NCBI GenBank assembly: GCA_023954015.1
Contig: JAMLIS010000003.1
Coordinates: 62,001 to 126,000 of the forward strand
DNA from: Burkholderiaceae bacterium
GTDB taxonomy: Bacteria; Pseudomonadota; Gammaproteobacteria; Burkholderiales; Burkholderiaceae_E
Length of the DNA stretch: 64,000 bases
Direction: 5' to 3'
The position numbers and the translations under genes were made by a program. Shown piece by piece: positions 19,941 through 30,752 of the stretch. Every line of letters starts with the position of its first letter. The first letter of the stretch is position 1. The notes beneath the pieces are model-generated. The model ran no database searches. It saw only the letters and a list, made by a program, of their open reading frames with translations, and had not been told where the DNA came from.

Positions 19941-20726
19941 TCAGCCGCGCTTGTCGGGTTGCGTCAACGACCCGGCGATCTGGTACAGGCCCTCGAGCAC
20001 GAGGTGCTCGTGGTAGAGGAAGTCGATGGTCAGCCGTGGCCCGAGCGTGCGCGCCGCACCCCCGGAGAGGATGCAGCGCAGATCGGGGTGGTGGCGCTTG
20101 TGCAGGAAGAACAGCCGCTCGACGGCGCCGGCCTGCGCGTGCATGCAGCCCGAAGCGATCGCGTCCACCGTCTGGCGCGGGTAGTCGACGTAGTCGCCCT
20201 GCGCATCGGGCAGCGTGGCCGTGTTCTGGTGCAGCGCCCGCACCATCAGCCCCAGCCCGGGCATGATTCCGCCGCCGAGGAAGTGTCCGTCGGCCGTGAG
20301 CAGGTCCATCGTCGTCGCCGTGCCGCAGACGACGACCAGCGCCGCGCGCTCGCCGAGGAGCGCGTGCGCTCCGATCATTGCCGCCCAACGATCGCAGCCG
20401 AGGGCCGCGGGGTTGAGGTAGCCGTTCTTCACGCCGCACTGCTCGGCGCGCGAAACGATCCAGTGGGCTTCGGGCGCGTCGGGCCAGACTTCGAGCGCGC
20501 GCAGCACCGGATTCACGACCGCGGTGCCGGCGACGTTGGAGATCACGACCGCGTCGGGCAGCGGCTGGCGGCGCCACTCCTTCGTGACCATCGAGATTTC
20601 CTCGAGCAGCACGCGGCCGGAGGCGATTGCCCGCTCGTGCGCCAGTGCGCGGGCACCGGGCGTTGCGCGCGAATAGGTTCCCCACTTCAGAAAGGTGTTG
20701 CCGATGTCGATGAGCAGGTAGGCCAT
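19941..20726 (-). CDS. coaX: Type III pantothenate kinase
   Basis: A 261-residue kinase of the ASKHA fold catalysing the first step of CoA synthesis. The phosphate-binding motifs are DIGNTFLKWG (7-16) and CGTATTMDLL (about 124-133), and GGGIMPGL follows. CoaX needs a monovalent cation and is not feedback-inhibited by CoA. Often birA lies upstream in betaproteobacteria, but not here: the upstream neighbour is fumarase. Confidence 0.94.
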   Translation of the reverse strand: MAYLLIDIGNTFLKWGTYSRATPGARALAHERAIASGRVLLEEISMVTKEWRRQPLPDAVVISNVAGTAVVNPVLRALEVWPDAPEAHWIVSRAEQCGVKNGYLNPAALGCDRWAAMIGAHALLGERAALVVVCGTATTMDLLTADGHFLGGGIMPGLGLMVRALHQNTATLPDAQGDYVDYPRQTVDAIASGCMHAQAGAVERLFFLHKRHHPDLRCILSGGAARTLGPRLTIDFLYHEHLVLEGLYQIAGSLTQPDKRG

Positions 20727-20778
20727 GGCGGGTGCGCGCGACGCGCGGCGAGGCCGGACGTGTGCGCGGCGTCGGAGG

Positions 20779-22302
20779 TCAGTCGGTGCGGACCGGAATC
20801 CGGGCGATCCGTTCCTGCCATTCGCGAGGCCCGGTCTCGTGCACCGAGGCGCCGCTGGCGTCGACGGCCACCGTCACCGGCATGTCCTGGACCTCGAATT
20901 CGTAGATCGCTTCCATGCCGAGGTCCTCGAACGCGAGCACGCGCGCCTTGCGGATCGACTTCGAGACGAGATAGGCCGCGCCTCCCACCGCCATCAGGTA
21001 GGCCGCCTTGTGGCGGCGAATGGCGTCGATGGCCACCGGCCCGCGTTCGGCCTTGCCGACCATGACGAGCAGTCCGGTTCGGGCGAGCATCGTCTCGGTG
21101 AACTTGTCCATCCGGGTGGAGGTAGTCGGCCCCGCCGGTCCGACCACTTCGTCACGCACCGGATCGACCGGTCCGACGTAATAAATGGCCCGATTCATGA
21201 AATCGACGGGCGGCTTTTCGCCGCGCTCGAGCATCTCGCTGATGCGCTGATGCGCAGCGTCGCGACCGGTGAGCATCCGTCCGGACAACAGCAGCGTCTG
21301 GCCGGGTTTCCACGAGGCGACTTCCTCGCGCGTGAGGGCATCGAGGTTCACCCGCCGCGATTTCGCGACCTTCGGCGTCCAGTTCACTTCCGGCCAGGTC
21401 GACAGCGGCGGCGGCTCGCAGTACGCCGGGCCGGTGCCGTCGAGCACGAAGTGCGCGTGGCGCGTGGCAGCGCAGTTCGGAATCATGGCCACCGGCTTGG
21501 AGGCCGCGTGCGTGGCGAAGGTGCGGATCTTGACGTCGAGCACGGTAGTGAGCCCGCCCAGTCCCTGCGCGCCGATGCCGAGCGCGTTGACCTTCTCGTA
21601 GAGCTCGATGCGCATTTCCTCGAGCCGGTTCGACGGTCCGCGCGCGAGCAGCTCGAACATGTCGATCGGCTCCATCAGCGATTCCTTCGCCATCAGCATC
21701 GCCTTCTCGGCGGTGCCGCCGATGCCGATGCCGAGCATGCCCGGCGGGCACCAGCCGGCGCCCATCGTCGGCACCGTCTTCAGCACCCAGTCGACGATGG
21801 AATCCGACGGGTTGAGCATGACGAACTTCGACTTGTTCTCGGAGCCGCCGCCCTTGGCGGCGACGGTGACTTCGACCGTGTCGCCTGGAACGACGTCGAA
21901 GTGGATCACCGCCGGCGTGTTGTCGCGCGTGTTCCGGCGCTCGAACTGCGGATCGGCGACGACCGACGCGCGCAGCGTGTTCGACGGATCGAGATAACCG
22001 CGACGCACACCTTCGTTCACCGCGTCGGCGATCGACCCGGCGAAGCCCTCGAAGCGCGCGTCCATGCCGATCCTCAGGAACACGTTGACGATGCCGGTGT
22101 CCTGGCAGATCGGCCGGTGGCCTTCGGCGCACATTCGCGAGTTGGTCAGGATCTGCTCGATCGCGTCGCGCGCCGCGGGACTCTGTTCGGTGTTCCAGGC
22201 GCGCGCGAGATGCTCGATGAAGTCGCGCGGATGGTAGTAGCTGATGAACTGCAGCGCGGCGGCGATCGATTCGATCAGATCGTCCTGGCGGATCACGCGC
22301 AT
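20779..22302 (-). CDS. Fumarate hydratase, class I
   Basis: A 507-residue single-chain class I fumarase (fumA/fumB type) interconverting fumarate and malate with a labile [4Fe-4S] cluster. The N-terminal alpha-like part has ICQDTG with a cluster cysteine, and further cysteines lie in IPNCAATRH and near GAGWCPPGMLG. The C-terminal beta-like part contains GPTTSTRMD. The start ATG at 22302 gives MRVIRQDDLIESIA, usual for the family. It is divergent from acs. Confidence 0.93.
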   Translation of the reverse strand: MRVIRQDDLIESIAAALQFISYYHPRDFIEHLARAWNTEQSPAARDAIEQILTNSRMCAEGHRPICQDTGIVNVFLRIGMDARFEGFAGSIADAVNEGVRRGYLDPSNTLRASVVADPQFERRNTRDNTPAVIHFDVVPGDTVEVTVAAKGGGSENKSKFVMLNPSDSIVDWVLKTVPTMGAGWCPPGMLGIGIGGTAEKAMLMAKESLMEPIDMFELLARGPSNRLEEMRIELYEKVNALGIGAQGLGGLTTVLDVKIRTFATHAASKPVAMIPNCAATRHAHFVLDGTGPAYCEPPPLSTWPEVNWTPKVAKSRRVNLDALTREEVASWKPGQTLLLSGRMLTGRDAAHQRISEMLERGEKPPVDFMNRAIYYVGPVDPVRDEVVGPAGPTTSTRMDKFTETMLARTGLLVMVGKAERGPVAIDAIRRHKAAYLMAVGGAAYLVSKSIRKARVLAFEDLGMEAIYEFEVQDMPVTVAVDASGASVHETGPREWQERIARIPVRTD

Positions 22303-22460
22303 CGGAAGAGAACCTCGCTGAGAACTCGATGTGTGCGCGCAACCGCACGCGCCCGGAATTCTAGCGGATCGTGGGTATGCGCCCGCGCACCAGCCCCGCG
22401 GAATAACCTCGTGACAGTGGCATTATCATGACGGGACACGAAAAGAGGAGGAAGCGCCCC

Positions 22461-24446
<1,986 letters not shown>

Positions 24447-24486
24447 ACGCCGGTTCCGGGGGGCTGCGGGGTATACTGCGCCCCCC

Positions 24487-24577
24487 GGAGAGATGGATGA
24501 GCGGTCGAAGTCGCACGCCTGGAAAGCGTGTAGGGGTCCAAAGCCCCTCGGGGGTTCGAATCCCCCTCTCTCCGCCA
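24487..24577 (+). tRNA. tRNA-Ser (anticodon GGA)
   Basis: A 91-nt tRNA with an acceptor stem GGAGAGA/TCTCTCC, discriminator G and encoded CCA. The anticodon stem CACGC/GCGTG (24514-24518 and 24526-24530) frames loop CTGGAAA with anticodon GGA at 24521-24523. The long variable arm of class II tRNAs (GTAGGGGTCCAAAGCCCCTC) confirms serine. It reads UCC and UCU. It lies between acs and the arsenic cluster. Confidence 0.97.
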
Positions 24578-24605
24578 GGAACTCGACGGGCGCCAGCAAC
24601 GCTCC

Positions 24606-24662
24606 GAAATGCGGCCTTTTGTGCCCAGGAGTCGGTTGCCCGACCGGAAATGCAGCCTTTTG
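24606..24662. repeat. Pair of 16-bp direct repeats downstream of tRNA-Ser
   Basis: GAAATGCGGCCTTTTG (24606-24621) and GAAATGCAGCCTTTTG (24647-24662) differ at one base and are 41 bp apart. They lie in the gap between the tRNA and the 3' end of the arsenite pump gene. The function is unknown. Confidence 0.75.
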
Positions 24663-24772
24663 CAGCGTTTCGGCGACATGGCGCACAGATGATGCGCAAG
24701 GTAGCAACGGCGCCGGTCGGTGTGCTGCGCTCGGCACGACAGCCGGGCGGCGCCGGCACCCGTGCGATTGCT

Positions 24773-25858
24773 TCACCGCGCCGGACGCGCGCTCGGTGCC
24801 ACTTCCTCCACCTGCGGCGCGCCATCGGCCTCGCGCGCATCCCCGGCCGGGAACCAGTGCCGGCTGCGATTCGCGATCGCCACGAGCGACAGCATCACCG
24901 GCACTTCGACGAGAACGCCGACGACGGTGGCGAGCGCGGCGCCCGAACCGAGGCCGAACAGCGAGATCGCTACTGCGACGGCAAGCTCGAAGAAGTTCGA
25001 CGTTCCGATCAGGCACGCGGGCGCGGCGATCGAGTGCGGCAACCGGAGCCAGCGGGCACCGATCGCGGTGACGAAGAAGATGCCGTAGGACTGCAGGACG
25101 AGCGGCACGGCGATCATCACGATCACCAGCGGCTGCGCGATCAGCGTACCGGCCTGGAAGCCGAACAGCAGCACGACGGTGGCGACCAGGCCGACCATCG
25201 ACCAGGGCTTCAGCGCCCGGATGCCTTGGGCGAGCCGCTCGGGGCCGCTCTGCAGCAGCGCGCGACGCGCCAGCACGCCGGCGACCAGCGGCAGCACGAC
25301 GTACAGGACCACGCTCAGCAGCAGCGTCTCCCATGGCACGTGCACGTCGGTGACGCCCAGCAGGAACGCGGCGATCGGCGCGAACGCGAACACCATCACG
25401 AGGTCGTTGACCGACACCTGGACGAGTGTGTAGTTCGGGTCGCCCCGGGTCATCTGGCTCCAGACGAACACCATCGCCGTGCACGGCGCCACGCCGAGCA
25501 GGATCATTCCGGCGATGTACTCGGAGGCCGATGCCGGGTCGACCCAGGGCGCGAACAGGTGCTCGAAGAAGAGCACCGCCAGGGCGGCCATCGTGAACGG
25601 CTTGACCAGCCAGTTGACGACCAGCGTGAGGATCAGGCCCCTCGGGCGCTTGCCGACGTCCTTCACCGCGGCGAAGTCGATCTGGACCATCATCGGGAAG
25701 ATCATCACCCAGATGAACACCGCGACCACGAGGTTGACGTGCGCCCATTCCAGGTGCGCCACCGCCTCGAACAGGCCCGGCGCGGCCAGGCCGAGGCCGA
25801 CGCCCGCGGCGATGCCCAGTGCCACCCAGACGCTGAGGTAACGCTCGAAGATTCCCAT
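24773..25858 (-). CDS. ACR3-type arsenite efflux permease
   Basis: A 361-residue, ten-helix inner-membrane permease of the ACR3 class, exporting As(III). Family motifs are seen: [28 protein letters not shown] with the conserved cysteine essential for transport, and [21 protein letters not shown] in a late helix. It is often annotated arsB although it is unrelated to the E. coli ArsB family. It lies downstream of arsR on the same strand with a 122-bp gap, and faces tRNA-Ser at its 3' end. No arsC is present in the window. Confidence 0.92.
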   Translation of the reverse strand: MGIFERYLSVWVALGIAAGVGLGLAAPGLFEAVAHLEWAHVNLVVAVFIWVMIFPMMVQIDFAAVKDVGKRPRGLILTLVVNWLVKPFTMAALAVLFFEHLFAPWVDPASASEYIAGMILLGVAPCTAMVFVWSQMTRGDPNYTLVQVSVNDLVMVFAFAPIAAFLLGVTDVHVPWETLLLSVVLYVVLPLVAGVLARRALLQSGPERLAQGIRALKPWSMVGLVATVVLLFGFQAGTLIAQPLVIVMIAVPLVLQSYGIFFVTAIGARWLRLPHSIAAPACLIGTSNFFELAVAVAISLFGLGSGAALATVVGVLVEVPVMLSLVAIANRSRHWFPAGDAREADGAPQVEEVAPSARPAR

Positions 25859-25980
25859 GGTTTCCAGATCCGCAGTGGTCGTTCAGCTTCGCGCGATCGG
25901 CATGAGCGCGGCCTTCGATGCATCGCCCCGGCAAGTGCCTTGCGTGGCGTCGTGCGTGCACCGAACGCGGATGCAGATCG

Positions 25981-26316
25981 TCACGCGTTCGCTCGGGTGT
26001 CGCAGCAGGCGGTCGGCGTGTCGATGCCGGAAGCCCCCTCGCAACAGTGGTCGGTCAGGTACGCCAGCAGTGCATTCATGAACGCGTAGTCCGCACGATA
26101 GATCACGTGGCGGCTTGCGCGCTCCTGCGTGACGAGGCCCGCGACGGCGAGTTCCTTCAGGTGGAACGACAGCGTGGCCGCCGGGAGCGCGAGCGCCTCG
26201 CTGATCGTCCCCGGCGTCAGCCCGGCGTCGCCGGCGACGACGAGCGCGCGAAATACCTTCAGTCGATGCGGTTGCCCCAGCGCTGCCAGCGCACGAACTA
26301 CCTGGAATTCTTCCAT
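25981..26316 (-). CDS. arsR: ArsR family arsenite-responsive repressor
   Basis: A 111-residue ArsR/SmtB winged-helix repressor. The helix-turn-helix is near residues 30-70 (LPAATLSFHLKEL). The As(III) site is probably C-terminal, where cysteine pairs occur in DHCCEG and TACCDT. This resembles the Acidithiobacillus-type ArsR with C-terminal ligands rather than the CVCDLC of plasmid R773. ATG 26316 starts MEEFQVVRALAAL. The -10 hexamer ends only 6 bp upstream, so the mRNA is probably leaderless. Confidence 0.9.
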   Translation of the reverse strand: MEEFQVVRALAALGQPHRLKVFRALVVAGDAGLTPGTISEALALPAATLSFHLKELAVAGLVTQERASRHVIYRADYAFMNALLAYLTDHCCEGASGIDTPTACCDTRANA

Positions 26317-26318
26317 GC

Positions 26319-26352
26319 TTCCAGTATACTCGAAATGATGTGATCCCGACAA
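26319..26352 (-). promoter_or_regulatory. arsR promoter with overlapping palindromic operator
   Basis: On the minus strand a -35 TTGTCG (26352-26347), an 18-bp spacer and a -10 TATACT (26328-26323) precede arsR. A near-perfect 16-bp palindrome, TTCC-AGTATACT-CGAA (26319-26334), covers the -10 box, where ArsR binding would block RNA polymerase. It could also control arsM, which diverges from here. The -10 is so close to the ATG that transcription should begin at or next to the start codon. Confidence 0.65.
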
Positions 26353-26399
26353 GCAACGGCCGCAAGCGACAGCCGCAACCACGAACCAGGAGAACTGTC

Positions 26400-27266
26400 A
26401 TGGGTGACGTCGAGCTCGAGCACCTCGTGAAGCAGAAATACGGTGAGGTGGCCCGAAGCGTTCGCGGGCAGGATGCTTCGACGTCGTGTTGCGGCGGCAG
26501 CGCGCCGGCTCCCGCCGTCCAGGCCTCGTCGTGCTGCTCGGGCACCGCGCTGTCCGGCGCCGACCCGATCACCCGCGATCTCTACGACGCGGTCCAGACC
26601 GACAGCCTGCCGGAAGCAGCCGTGCTCGCGTCCCTCGGCTGCGGCAATCCGACCGCGCTGGCCGAGTTGCGACCCGGGGAGGTCGTGCTCGATCTCGGTT
26701 CGGGAGGCGGCATCGACGTCCTGCTGTCGGCGCGCCGCGTCGGCCCCACGGGCCGGGCCTATGGTCTCGACATGACCGACGAGATGCTCGCGCTCGCCAA
26801 CGAGAACAAGAGGCAGGCGCAGGCGACGAACGTCGAGTTCCTGAAGGGCGAGATCGAGCACATCCCGCTGCCCGACGCCGCCGTCGACGTGATCATCTCC
26901 AACTGCGTGATCAACCTGTCGGTCGACAAGGACCAGGTGCTGCGCGAAGCGTTCCGCGTACTGAAGCCCGGCGGACGCTTCGCCGTCTCCGATGTCGTCA
27001 CGCGCGGCGAGATACACCCCGAAGTGCGCCAGAGCATGCTTGCCTGGGTCGGCTGCATCGCTGGCGCCCTCGACGAAGGCGATTATCGATCGAAGCTCTC
27101 GGCCGCGGGATTCACCGACATCGAAATCGAGGCGACCCGCGTCTACCGGGCGGACGATGCGCGCGAGTTCCTCGCCGCCAGCGGACTCGACGTCTCGCGG
27201 ATCGCGGAAGAAGTCGACGGCAGGTTCTTCAGCGCATTCATTCGGGCGACCAGGCCGGTTCGCTGA
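26400..27266 (+). CDS. arsM: Arsenite methyltransferase ArsM
   Basis: A 288-residue SAM-dependent methyltransferase converting As(III) to methylated arsenicals. The SAM site is [14 protein letters not shown] (about 96-109). The arsenic-binding cysteines fit the ArsM pattern: Cys81 (LGCGNP), Cys169 (ISNCVINLS) and Cys219 (WVGCIAG). Two extra cysteine pairs (30-31 and 45-46) lie in the N-terminal region, as in many bacterial ArsM. ATG 26400 has AGGAGA upstream. It is divergent from arsR and probably co-regulated. Confidence 0.93.
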   Translation: MGDVELEHLVKQKYGEVARSVRGQDASTSCCGGSAPAPAVQASSCCSGTALSGADPITRDLYDAVQTDSLPEAAVLASLGCGNPTALAELRPGEVVLDLGSGGGIDVLLSARRVGPTGRAYGLDMTDEMLALANENKRQAQATNVEFLKGEIEHIPLPDAAVDVIISNCVINLSVDKDQVLREAFRVLKPGGRFAVSDVVTRGEIHPEVRQSMLAWVGCIAGALDEGDYRSKLSAAGFTDIEIEATRVYRADDAREFLAASGLDVSRIAEEVDGRFFSAFIRATRPVR

Positions 27267-27437
27267 ATCTGCGCACTGCCCTGGTTCTCACGTTCATCGC
27301 ACGAGTCTGGGACGCGCTCGAGCGGCCGTGATCCACGGACGCTGTCTGACATTCGATGACGGTCCGTTGTGAACCTCGACGTCAGCGGCACGAAGATCCG
27401 GGTGAGCGACAATCGAGTCCGGCGTCGAGGAGATGCC

Positions 27438-27539
27438 ATGGAACTGACTGCAGTGCTGACGCCCGCTGCGGGAGGCGGACATGGTTCGACCGTCAGGCAG
27501 TCTGGCGTATCTGTCGAAGACTTCATTGCCGCGCTGTGA
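27438..27539 (+). pseudogene. Possible HicB-like antitoxin remnant
   Basis: A 33-codon frame begins MELTAVLTPAAGGGHGS and ends VSVEDFIAAL. The first ten residues resemble the start of HicB-family antitoxins (M-x-LTAVLTPAEEGGY). The rest has lost the expected strand-helix core. The frame is open upstream to a GTG at 27369. No toxin gene is adjacent. This is the only gene-like signal in the 330-bp gap 27267-27596. Confidence 0.3.
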
Positions 27540-27596
27540 GCGCGTTGCCGCCTACCAACCGTGATCGAACACGATCAACGAGCTAAAGGTACATAC

Positions 27597-27989
27597 ATGT
27601 TCAGCCACGTGATGATCGGGACGAACGACATCGAGCGCTCGAAGCGCTTCTACGACGCTGTGCTCGGCTTGCTCGGCGTGGGGGAATCGGTGCGAAATCA
27701 GAACGACACGGGACAAACGCGCCTGTTCTACAGGCACGACGGCGGAACGTTCTGCGTCAGTGAACCGATCGACGGTGAGCCGGCAACGTTCGCCAATGGC
27801 GGCACGATCGGGTTCAAGTGCATTTCACCGGAGCAGGTCCAGCAGTTCCATGACGTAGCCGTTGCGAATGGGGGTACTTCTGTCGAAGGACCGCCAGGCC
27901 TGCGTGAGGGCAGACACGGCGCCATCCATCTGGCCTATGTGCGCGATCCGGATGGCAACAAGCTCTGTGCACTTCATCGACCGAAGTAG
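27597..27989 (+). CDS. VOC (glyoxalase/dioxygenase-fold) family protein
   Basis: A 130-residue vicinal-oxygen-chelate protein with paired beta-alpha-beta modules. It begins MFSHVMIGTNDIERSKRFYDAVLG and closes with the metal-site strand AYVRDPDGNKLCALH. Such proteins include glyoxalases, antibiotic-binding proteins and dioxygenases. The substrate is not evident. ATG 27597 was chosen over an in-frame ATG at 27561 because it matches family N-termini. It stands alone, downstream of arsM. The 253-bp gap to cydA shows nothing recognisable. Confidence 0.83.
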   Translation: MFSHVMIGTNDIERSKRFYDAVLGLLGVGESVRNQNDTGQTRLFYRHDGGTFCVSEPIDGEPATFANGGTIGFKCISPEQVQQFHDVAVANGGTSVEGPPGLREGRHGAIHLAYVRDPDGNKLCALHRPK

Positions 27990-28242
27990 ATCGGCTTCGG
28001 CGTTGTGGGCCCGTGCAGCGGCTCGCGTCGACCGGCGTCGACGATGAGGGGCAGTTGCATGTCTCCTCCGACTCGCCGTTTTCGGCTGGAGCGTTCTCGC
28101 GACGCTCCCCGGTGTTTCGGGCGAGCGTAGCCGCGCGGCAACGACCCGGCAACCCGCAGGGGATAGCGGCGCGCCGGAAACCTGTCATGATCGCAGTCGT
28201 CGGGGTCGCTCGACTGCCCCTGTCACGTGCCGGGAGGACGCC

Positions 28243-29697
28243 TTGGACGCGCTGCTGCTGTCTCGCCTGCAGTTCGCCTGGGTAGTCGCTTTCCACATCC
28301 TGCTGCCGGCATTCACCGTCGGACTGTCCTGCTACATCGCCACTCTCGAGACGCTGTGGTGGATCCGCAAGGACGACGTCTACCGCCGGTTGTCCGCTTT
28401 CTGGATCAAGATCTTCGCCGTTTCCTTCGGCATGGGCGTCGTCTCCGGCGTCGTCATGCCTTTCCAGTTCGGCACCAACTGGAGTCGCTTCATCGATGCC
28501 ACGGGCAGCGTGATCGGCCCGCTGCTCGGCTACGAGGTCATCACCGCCTTCTTCCTCGAGGCGGCTTTTCTCGGCGTGCTGCTGTTCGGGCGCAAGCTCG
28601 TTCCGCAGTGGGCGCACGTGCTGTCTGCCTATCTCGTCGCATTCGGTACGCTGCTGTCTTCCTTCTGGATCCTCGCATCGAACAGCTGGATGCAGACGCC
28701 CGTCGGCCACGACGTGGTCGACGGCCGCTTCGTGCCGGCAGATCTCGTGCAGCTGATCTTCAATCCGTCGTTTCCGTACCGGCTGGTGCACACCGTCACG
28801 GCCTTCGTCGTCACCACCGCGCTCGTCGTCCTCGGGGTCGGCGCGCACTACCTGCTGCAGCGCCGGCACGCCGACGAGTCGCGGATCATGGTGCGCATGT
28901 CGCTCGTCTTTCTCACGGTGATGGTGCCGTTCCAGATCGTCGTCGGCGATCTGCACGGGCTGAACACGCTTCACCACCAGCCGGCCAAGCTTGCCGCGAT
29001 GGAAGGCCTGTGGGAGACCACCACGCATGTCCCGCTGTCGCTGTTCGCGCTGCCCGACGAAAATGCCGAGCGCAACCGCTACGAGCTGGCGATTCCGGCC
29101 GTGGGAAGCCTGTATCTGACGCACGGCTTCTCCACCGAGGTTCGCGGCCTGCGATCCTTCCCGCGCGAGGATCGCCCGCCGGTGGCGATTCCGTATTTCG
29201 CGTTCCGCATCATGGTCGGGCTCGGAGTGCTGATGCTGGCGATCGTTATCTCGGGCTGGGTCGCGTATCGGCGCGGGCGGCTCTACGAATCGCGCGCGTT
29301 CCTGCGCTTCGCACGTCTCGGGATGCCTACGGGCTTCCTCGCGGTGCTTGCCGGATGGACGGTCACCGAGGTCGGGCGGCAGCCGTGGGTCGTCTACGGC
29401 CTGATGCGTACCGCCGACGGCGTCACGCCGTCACTGGTGGCGGCCGACGTCGCGCTGTCGTTCGCTGCGTACATCGTCGGATACCTGGTGATGTTCGGCG
29501 GCGGCTTCGTGCTGCTGCGGCGGATGGTGCTGATCGGCCCCGAACGTGCCTCGGAGACGGAGGCCGAAGACGCCGGCGAGACGCGCAAGCGCTCGGCGCG
29601 TCCGCTGTCGGCAGTCACCGACGCGCCGCGCCGAGATGCCGCTCGCCCGGCAGGCGCCGCAGGCGGTGCGCAACCGGAGGCAGGTCATGGCGCTTGA
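28243..29697 (+). CDS. cydA: Cytochrome bd-type (cyanide-insensitive type) quinol oxidase subunit I
   Basis: A 484-residue membrane oxidase subunit holding haems b558, b595 and d. Haem-ligand and proton-channel regions are visible: QFAWVVAFHILLPAFTVG near the N-terminus, EAAFLGVLLFG and the GWTVTEVGRQPWVVYG block. The quinol-binding Q-loop is short, as in CioA-type enzymes rather than E. coli CydA. It starts at TTG 28243 behind GGGAGGA. The last 60 residues form a hydrophilic Ala/Arg-rich tail. The stop lies inside cydB, an 11-bp overlap. Confidence 0.9.
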   Translation: MDALLLSRLQFAWVVAFHILLPAFTVGLSCYIATLETLWWIRKDDVYRRLSAFWIKIFAVSFGMGVVSGVVMPFQFGTNWSRFIDATGSVIGPLLGYEVITAFFLEAAFLGVLLFGRKLVPQWAHVLSAYLVAFGTLLSSFWILASNSWMQTPVGHDVVDGRFVPADLVQLIFNPSFPYRLVHTVTAFVVTTALVVLGVGAHYLLQRRHADESRIMVRMSLVFLTVMVPFQIVVGDLHGLNTLHHQPAKLAAMEGLWETTTHVPLSLFALPDENAERNRYELAIPAVGSLYLTHGFSTEVRGLRSFPREDRPPVAIPYFAFRIMVGLGVLMLAIVISGWVAYRRGRLYESRAFLRFARLGMPTGFLAVLAGWTVTEVGRQPWVVYGLMRTADGVTPSLVAADVALSFAAYIVGYLVMFGGGFVLLRRMVLIGPERASETEAEDAGETRKRSARPLSAVTDAPRRDAARPAGAAGGAQPEAGHGA

Positions 29698-30694
29698 CCT
29701 CGTGCCGCTGTGGGCGGCGATCCTCGCGCTGTCGGTATTCATGTACGTGCTGCTCGACGGCTTCGATCTCGGCGTCGCCATGCTGTTTCCGTTTCGTCGC
29801 GACGCGGACGACCGCGAGCGGATGATCGGCTCGATCGCCCCGGTGTGGGACTTCAACGAGACGTGGCTGGTGCTCGGCGGCGGCGCGATGCTCGCCGTCT
29901 TTCCGCTCGCCTTCGCGATCGTTATTCCGGCGATGTACTTCCCGATCCTGGTGATGCTGCTCGGCCTCGTCTTTCGGGGGGTCGCCTTCGAGTTTCGCGA
30001 AGTGCACGGCGCGCGGCAGTGGTTCTGGGACACCGGCTTCGTCGTCGGCTCGTTCGCGGCCACCTATGCGCAGGGCGTCATCCTCGGCAATTTCATCCAG
30101 GGCTTCGAGGTCGAAGGCCGGCACTTCGTCGGCACCAGCTGGGACTGGGTCTCACCTTTCCCGTTGCTCGTCGGCCTCGGTCTCGTTTTCGCCTACCTGC
30201 TGCAGGGGGCCTGCTGGCTCGTGCTGAAGACCGAGGCGGACCTGCAGCAGTGGTCGCGCACGGTTGCGCGTCGCACCTTGTGGGGCGTGCTCGCCTTCAT
30301 CGCGCTGATCAGCATCTGGACGCCGATCACCGAGCCGCGGATCGCCGAGCGCTGGTTCAGCTGGCCGCATCTGCTGTACTTCTCGCCGGTTCCGCTGCTG
30401 ACGATCGCGGTGGCGCTGCTGCTGCTGCGGGCGCTGCGCCGAGGCAACGAGCTGTTGCCGTTCCTGTGCTCGTTCGCGCTGTTCTTCCTCGCGTTCACCG
30501 GTCTGGTGATCAGCCTGTGGCCGTACATCGCACCGCCGTCGATCACGTTGTGGGACGCAGCCGCTTCGCCCAAGGCGCTCGCCTTCCTGATGGTGGGAAC
30601 GCTGCTCCTGCTGCCGGTGCTGCTGCTGTACGTCGCCTGGTCGTACTGGGTGTTCCGCGGCAAGGTGCGCAGCGACATCGGCTATCACGCCTGA
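29687..30694 (+). CDS. cydB: Cytochrome bd-type quinol oxidase subunit II
   Basis: A 335-residue partner of CydA with about eight or nine membrane helices. The family N-terminus is present (VMYVLLDGFDLGVA-like: FMYVLLDGFDLGVAMLFPF), as are VWDFNETWLVLGGG and the GV-FEFR motif. With CydA it reduces O2 to water using quinol, without pumping protons, and supports growth at low oxygen or with inhibitors such as cyanide. ATG 29687 overlaps the end of cydA. No small CydX-like frame was found after it. Confidence 0.92.
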   Translation: MALDLVPLWAAILALSVFMYVLLDGFDLGVAMLFPFRRDADDRERMIGSIAPVWDFNETWLVLGGGAMLAVFPLAFAIVIPAMYFPILVMLLGLVFRGVAFEFREVHGARQWFWDTGFVVGSFAATYAQGVILGNFIQGFEVEGRHFVGTSWDWVSPFPLLVGLGLVFAYLLQGACWLVLKTEADLQQWSRTVARRTLWGVLAFIALISIWTPITEPRIAERWFSWPHLLYFSPVPLLTIAVALLLLRALRRGNELLPFLCSFALFFLAFTGLVISLWPYIAPPSITLWDAAASPKALAFLMVGTLLLLPVLLLYVAWSYWVFRGKVRSDIGYHA

Positions 30695-30752
30695 ACCGCC
30701 GCAGGTGGCGTCCGAGCATCGGGCGCGGACCCGCTGATACACTTCGCGCTCC

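Noticed and set aside
24487..27266. The arsenic genes as an island inserted at tRNA-Ser.
   Set aside because: No second copy of the tRNA 3' end, no integrase gene and no change in base composition was seen at the right side.
27290..27372. The text LTFDDGP, typical of polysaccharide deacetylases.
   Set aside because: The match is seven residues, followed at once by a stop, with no other NodB motif near.
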